A DNA stretch of 64,000 nucleotides, taken from positions 1 through 64,000 of the forward strand of contig NZ_NEGA01000007.1 in the NCBI RefSeq assembly GCF_002135315.1. Reading direction: 5' to 3'. This DNA comes from Acinetobacter sp. ANC 3903. GTDB taxonomy: Bacteria > Pseudomonadota > Gammaproteobacteria > Pseudomonadales > Moraxellaceae. Position numbers and translations under genes: made by a program. Under the pieces are notes generated by a model, which was not told where the DNA came from, made no database searches, and saw only the letters and a program-made list of their open reading frames with translations. Below, piece after piece: positions 60,741-64,000 of this stretch; position 1 is the stretch's first letter; each line of letters opens with the position of its first letter.

Positions 60741-63700
60741 ATGACATTTAAAAAATCAGCATTAGCTGCAGCTGTATTAACAGTTGTTGCAGGGAATGCC
60801 TTGGCTGCAACAGTAACAACTCCAGAAACACGCTTTAAGCTTACAGGTCCATTCAGTGGTTATTTGCAATCTGAAGGCTATTCTACTTCAGTAACTGACA
60901 CAAACTTTACAAGTGATAAAACCTTTCTTGAAGTACAAGATTCGGATGTTGTTATATCAGCTGGTACTCCTGAACCAGTAGCTGGTCAACCGGGGGTTGA
61001 GCGTTATAGTGAGACACGTGAAGGTACAGTTGAAACAACCTCTAATTCATCTGATTCGAACCTGACCGATAATACAAAAGAAGACTCACGAACTGTAGAT
61101 ACTTCTTCATATTATAGTGCGAATGGCTTGGTAACTCGTACAGCGCAAACTCGTACTGTATCTATACCTTTTGTTGGGACTTTTACTATTCGAGAAGCAG
61201 ATGTTGGGACTTTGACTGAGGACAGCTTTGAAGCATACGACCTAACCAAAAAAGCGGGTGCTTTTGAAGAAACACGTTCGAGTAGCAGAACAGCAGTTGA
61301 CTATAATGATAATCAAGTACTTGATCGTACTATAGAAAGTAAGCGTACTCGAAATTATAAGGATAATGCGGTTGCCTATGACCAAAACGGTCAACCAGTA
61401 CAGGTTGATGGTCAAACTAGTTATGTGGTGTTAGAAGATACCAGTGAGCGTAATTTTAATTTAACTGCATATAATTCAGATGTTGAAAATGGCGTAGAGA
61501 CTAGCCGTGGTCCTGATGGCAAGTTACTGGTTGTAGAACGTAGCCGTTCCTCTACCGAGCAAGATGCTAACTACCAATATGATGATATTTCTGGTGATTT
61601 TGTTACCTTTAAAGGACAAGGTGATAATGTAGAATTGTCTAATATTGAAGAAGTAACCCGCGCTCGGACGTCAACATATACCGATTATGATGATGTTAGT
61701 GTAAAAGATTTGGAACTCTCTCGTCAGCAATCTAATAGTTACCAGCAAACTGATATCTTTGATAATTTTGTAAGCTACTCTAACCAGAATGGAACAAGTG
61801 ATTTAACCGTCTATAATGATGGTAAATCCAATCTGGCTTGGGAAGGTCAGCTTAACCTTGATGCAAGCTGGAAGTCACGTGAAGTTTCAGAAAAAGATGG
61901 TCAGCTAAATACTGATAGCATTACCACAGGTACTTATGAGCTAAACCAGCAGGAAGCATATTATCAACCTACCCATAATGCGGAAGGTGAAAATTATAAT
62001 ATTCAAAAGGCAACTGGTAATCAGTCAATTCCTTTCCCAAGTGATTACTTAGGTGGCAATGGGCCAATGCTGTTGGGCAGTGTGCATAGTGTAGGTGATA
62101 CCGCATTACAAAGTTCGCTTTACGATTCAAAATTTCATGAAAAAACGGTCGATGGTAGTGGGAATTTAGTTCGTGAAGTCACAAAAAATGAGTATGAGTC
62201 ATTAAATTATGCTGCGAATATGCAGGAAAATATTGAAGTTGATCGTGACTTAGTACGTAATGATCTACGTGATGAAACTACTATTGGTTCTGAAGTCGTG
62301 GTCTCTACTAATCCACAAGATCAGGTAGTTTCAGGTTTTACCCGTAAATTTGATGGTTCACCAATTACCCTGAATGATGTCGATCAGTGGGTAGATGATA
62401 ATGGTAATACTCATCATTATGTAGTTCTGGGCTTGGATAAAAATGGTCAAGAAATCCGTACTGAGGTACAGATTACTGATGCAGCTGATCCAACCAGTTT
62501 GAGTCTGAATGCAACGTATAACCAATTGAATACCTCAAATTCAACAGAGTCAGTGCGTTATAATGAAGATGAGTTCTATAAGTCTACAGATTCATCAGTA
62601 AATTCAAATACTACGACCTATGAAGATGGTTCTGTTGAATACGACAAATCGACTTCTGATCAAGCAATCACCGTTTATAATGAGAACGTGACCGATAAAG
62701 AGTGGGAAGGCTCTCATTCTAATACTTATGCGACACAGGATGTTACATTCGCTGATGTGGGTGGTGTTGCAACAGCGGCTCAGATTAATACTTCTGCATC
62801 AAGCTTTGCTGAAAAGACCACTAAATATAAAGCAGGTCAAGTGCTTGAAGAAGAAACAACACGTACTTTTACTAATGAAGGTGGTGAACAAGATCTATTG
62901 GCAAATACAACTTCAGCTTACCAAGGTAACTGGGAGCACAATGAAAAATTGTATGCTGAAGGTGCAAGTGATCTAAAGCGTGTTACTACTGAAAGTAGTG
63001 CAGGAACATCGTCTTATACCTCTGCTACTCAGACTGTGGAATCAGAACAGGCATCAAATAATCAGGAAACAATCTATCAGGCTGGTGATATCCGTCGTAC
63101 TGAAACTGGTTCAGAGTCTCAGAGCACAACAACGACAGATGTTGCGACAGGCAATTCACTTACTTATGCAACTCAGGATAAATCTGCATCGACTAAGTTC
63201 AATACCGAGACTGGTCTGTTAGCAACACAAGATGTTCTATCTACAAAATCTCGTGAGAGTCAGGAAAGCTTAAGCACTACTGAAGCAGGTGTTACTACTT
63301 CTAAAACAGTTGTTCGTGGTTCTGAAACAGAAAAACGTAGTGATAGAAGTTCAACTAAAACAGTTTATGGCTCTCAAACCAATGTTGCGGGTGATGGCTC
63401 TCAAACTGTATTAGCTAAGAGTGAAATAACAGTTGTAGATAAGTTTGGTATTGAGGAATCTAATCAGCTGACTCAAGCAAATACAAATATCACTGCTGCT
63501 GGTGCTGCAACTACCACTACACAACAACGTACTGATGATGTTTCTGGAATTAAGTTAGAAAAAACAGTGACATTGGAAGGTGCTAGCACTCAGAGAGTTG
63601 CAGGTACTACTCAGACGAGTTCAACCATAATTAGTGCAGGTGAAATTTCTGTAGATGGCGTGTCTATTACTGCAAATGGTGTGAATGCCAATAATACCGT

Positions 63701-64000
63701 TGTGTCTAATGTTGCAAATGGTGTTGCGGATTCTGATGCGGCAAACCTTGGTCAAGTACGATCATACTACAATGATGTAAGTGGTCGTGTTAACCAATTG
63801 AATACACGTGTAGATGACGTTGAGAAAACTTCTTACCGTGGTATTGCTATTGCGTTAGCTGCGCAACAACAAATTCCTAACATTGGTGCTGGTCAGTTCG
63901 CTGTATTTGGTGGTGTAGGTCACTATGAAGGTGAATCTGCAGGTGCTCTAGGTCTTGCTAGTGTATTTGCTGATGGTCGTACTTCTGTAAGTGCTGCGGT
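60741..64000 (+). CDS. Trimeric autotransporter adhesin (YadA-like), 3' end outside window
   Basis: An open frame of 1,086 codons that continues past the window. A short signal peptide (MTFKKSALAAAVLTVVAGNA then LA-ATV) follows a GAGGA site. The long passenger is rich in S, T, D, N, E and Q with many Y and R. The C-terminus has a YadA-type neck (VSNVANGVADSDAANLGQV, about 991-1010), a coiled coil (VNQLNTRVDDVEK) and the beta-barrel anchor (RGIAIALAAQQQIPNIGAG, GGVGHYEGESAGALGLA). About 20 residues seem missing. It forms a trimeric fibre for attachment. I see no standard YadA-head repeats. Confidence 0.88.
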   Translation, partial: MTFKKSALAAAVLTVVAGNALAATVTTPETRFKLTGPFSGYLQSEGYSTSVTDTNFTSDKTFLEVQDSDVVISAGTPEPVAGQPGVERYSETREGTVETTSNSSDSNLTDNTKEDSRTVDTSSYYSANGLVTRTAQTRTVSIPFVGTFTIREADVGTLTEDSFEAYDLTKKAGAFEETRSSSRTAVDYNDNQVLDRTIESKRTRNYKDNAVAYDQNGQPVQVDGQTSYVVLEDTSERNFNLTAYNSDVENGVETSRGPDGKLLVVERSRSSTEQDANYQYDDISGDFVTFKGQGDNVELSNIEEVTRARTSTYTDYDDVSVKDLELSRQQSNSYQQTDIFDNFVSYSNQNGTSDLTVYNDGKSNLAWEGQLNLDASWKSREVSEKDGQLNTDSITTGTYELNQQEAYYQPTHNAEGENYNIQKATGNQSIPFPSDYLGGNGPMLLGSVHSVGDTALQSSLYDSKFHEKTVDGSGNLVREVTKNEYESLNYAANMQENIEVDRDLVRNDLRDETTIGSEVVVSTNPQDQVVSGFTRKFDGSPITLNDVDQWVDDNGNTHHYVVLGLDKNGQEIRTEVQITDAADPTSLSLNATYNQLNTSNSTESVRYNEDEFYKSTDSSVNSNTTTYEDGSVEYDKSTSDQAITVYNENVTDKEWEGSHSNTYATQDVTFADVGGVATAAQINTSASSFAEKTTKYKAGQVLEEETTRTFTNEGGEQDLLANTTSAYQGNWEHNEKLYAEGASDLKRVTTESSAGTSSYTSATQTVESEQASNNQETIYQAGDIRRTETGSESQSTTTTDVATGNSLTYATQDKSASTKFNTETGLLATQDVLSTKSRESQESLSTTEAGVTTSKTVVRGSETEKRSDRSSTKTVYGSQTNVAGDGSQTVLAKSEITVVDKFGIEESNQLTQANTNITAAGAATTTTQQRTDDVSGIKLEKTVTLEGASTQRVAGTTQTSSTIISAGEISVDGVSITANGVNANNTVVSNVANGVADSDAANLGQVRSYYNDVSGRVNQLNTRVDDVEKTSYRGIAIALAAQQQIPNIGAGQFAVFGGVGHYEGESAGALGLASVFADGRTSVSAA

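Noticed and set aside
62728..63222. Two leucine/glutamine-rich frames inside the adhesin
   Set aside because: They are out-of-frame readings of the continuous adhesin frame from 60741, which has a signal peptide and anchor.

Overview
The window reads as a chromosome segment of a gammaproteobacterium of the genus Acinetobacter, probably not A. baumannii itself. The basis is gene content and order (tuf tail; bpt-aat-trxB-ftsK; minC-minD-minE; rep, dut, algC-type mutase and argB; rnfH/bamE/fur; pilT-pilU; sbcD-sbcC; groES-groEL), AT-rich intergenic DNA, an IS982-family element and a YadA-type adhesin. No database could be searched, so the genus is an inference from recognised protein families.

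Layout. 1-10 kb: EF-Tu C-terminus, a PF10118-type protein, rimI, the N-degron transferases bpt and aat, trxB, ftsK, and a LysR regulator divergent from an AEC exporter. 10-15 kb: a minus-strand block with a small PA4642-like protein, minE/minD/minC, a membrane protein and a PlsC-like acyltransferase, then an OmpA-type lipoprotein. 15-22 kb: rep, dut, phosphomannomutase, argB, a class II amidotransferase. 22-29 kb: bacteriohemerythrin, an NSS-like membrane protein overlapping rnfH, bamE, fur, pilU/pilT, yggS, a thioesterase. 29-37 kb: sbcC/sbcD, a VOC protein, a PAS-GGDEF cyclase and an exported metallo-beta-lactamase-fold protein. 37-48 kb is accessory-like: a KAP-type P-loop NTPase, metG, a hydrophilin-like gene split by one in-frame stop, a protein with a HEPN-like R-x4-H motif, a 64-aa ORF, sbmA, an orphan lipoprotein and a complete IS982-family element. 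48-58 kb: kgtP, glpD, a small periplasmic protein, pckG, a lipid kinase overlapping a metallophosphoesterase, and groES-groEL behind a clear sigma-32 promoter. 58-64 kb: a tiny ORF convergent with an HTH regulator, a decayed IS5-family relic, and a trimeric autotransporter adhesin that runs off the window after at least 1,086 codons.

How genes work together. MinC/D/E place the division site and FtsK clears chromosomes from it. Bpt and Aat add leucine (or Phe) to protein N-termini for degradation. PilT/PilU retract type IV pili. KgtP, PckG and GlpD fit growth on organic acids and gluconeogenesis. SbcCD processes DNA hairpins.

The least explained loci are the KAP NTPase, the split hydrophilin-like gene, the HEPN-like protein, and the adhesin with its unusual passenger and leader (two identical palindromes, one touching the predicted -35 box, and a terminator-like hairpin just before the start). 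No CRISPR array, tRNA, rRNA or complete prophage was seen.
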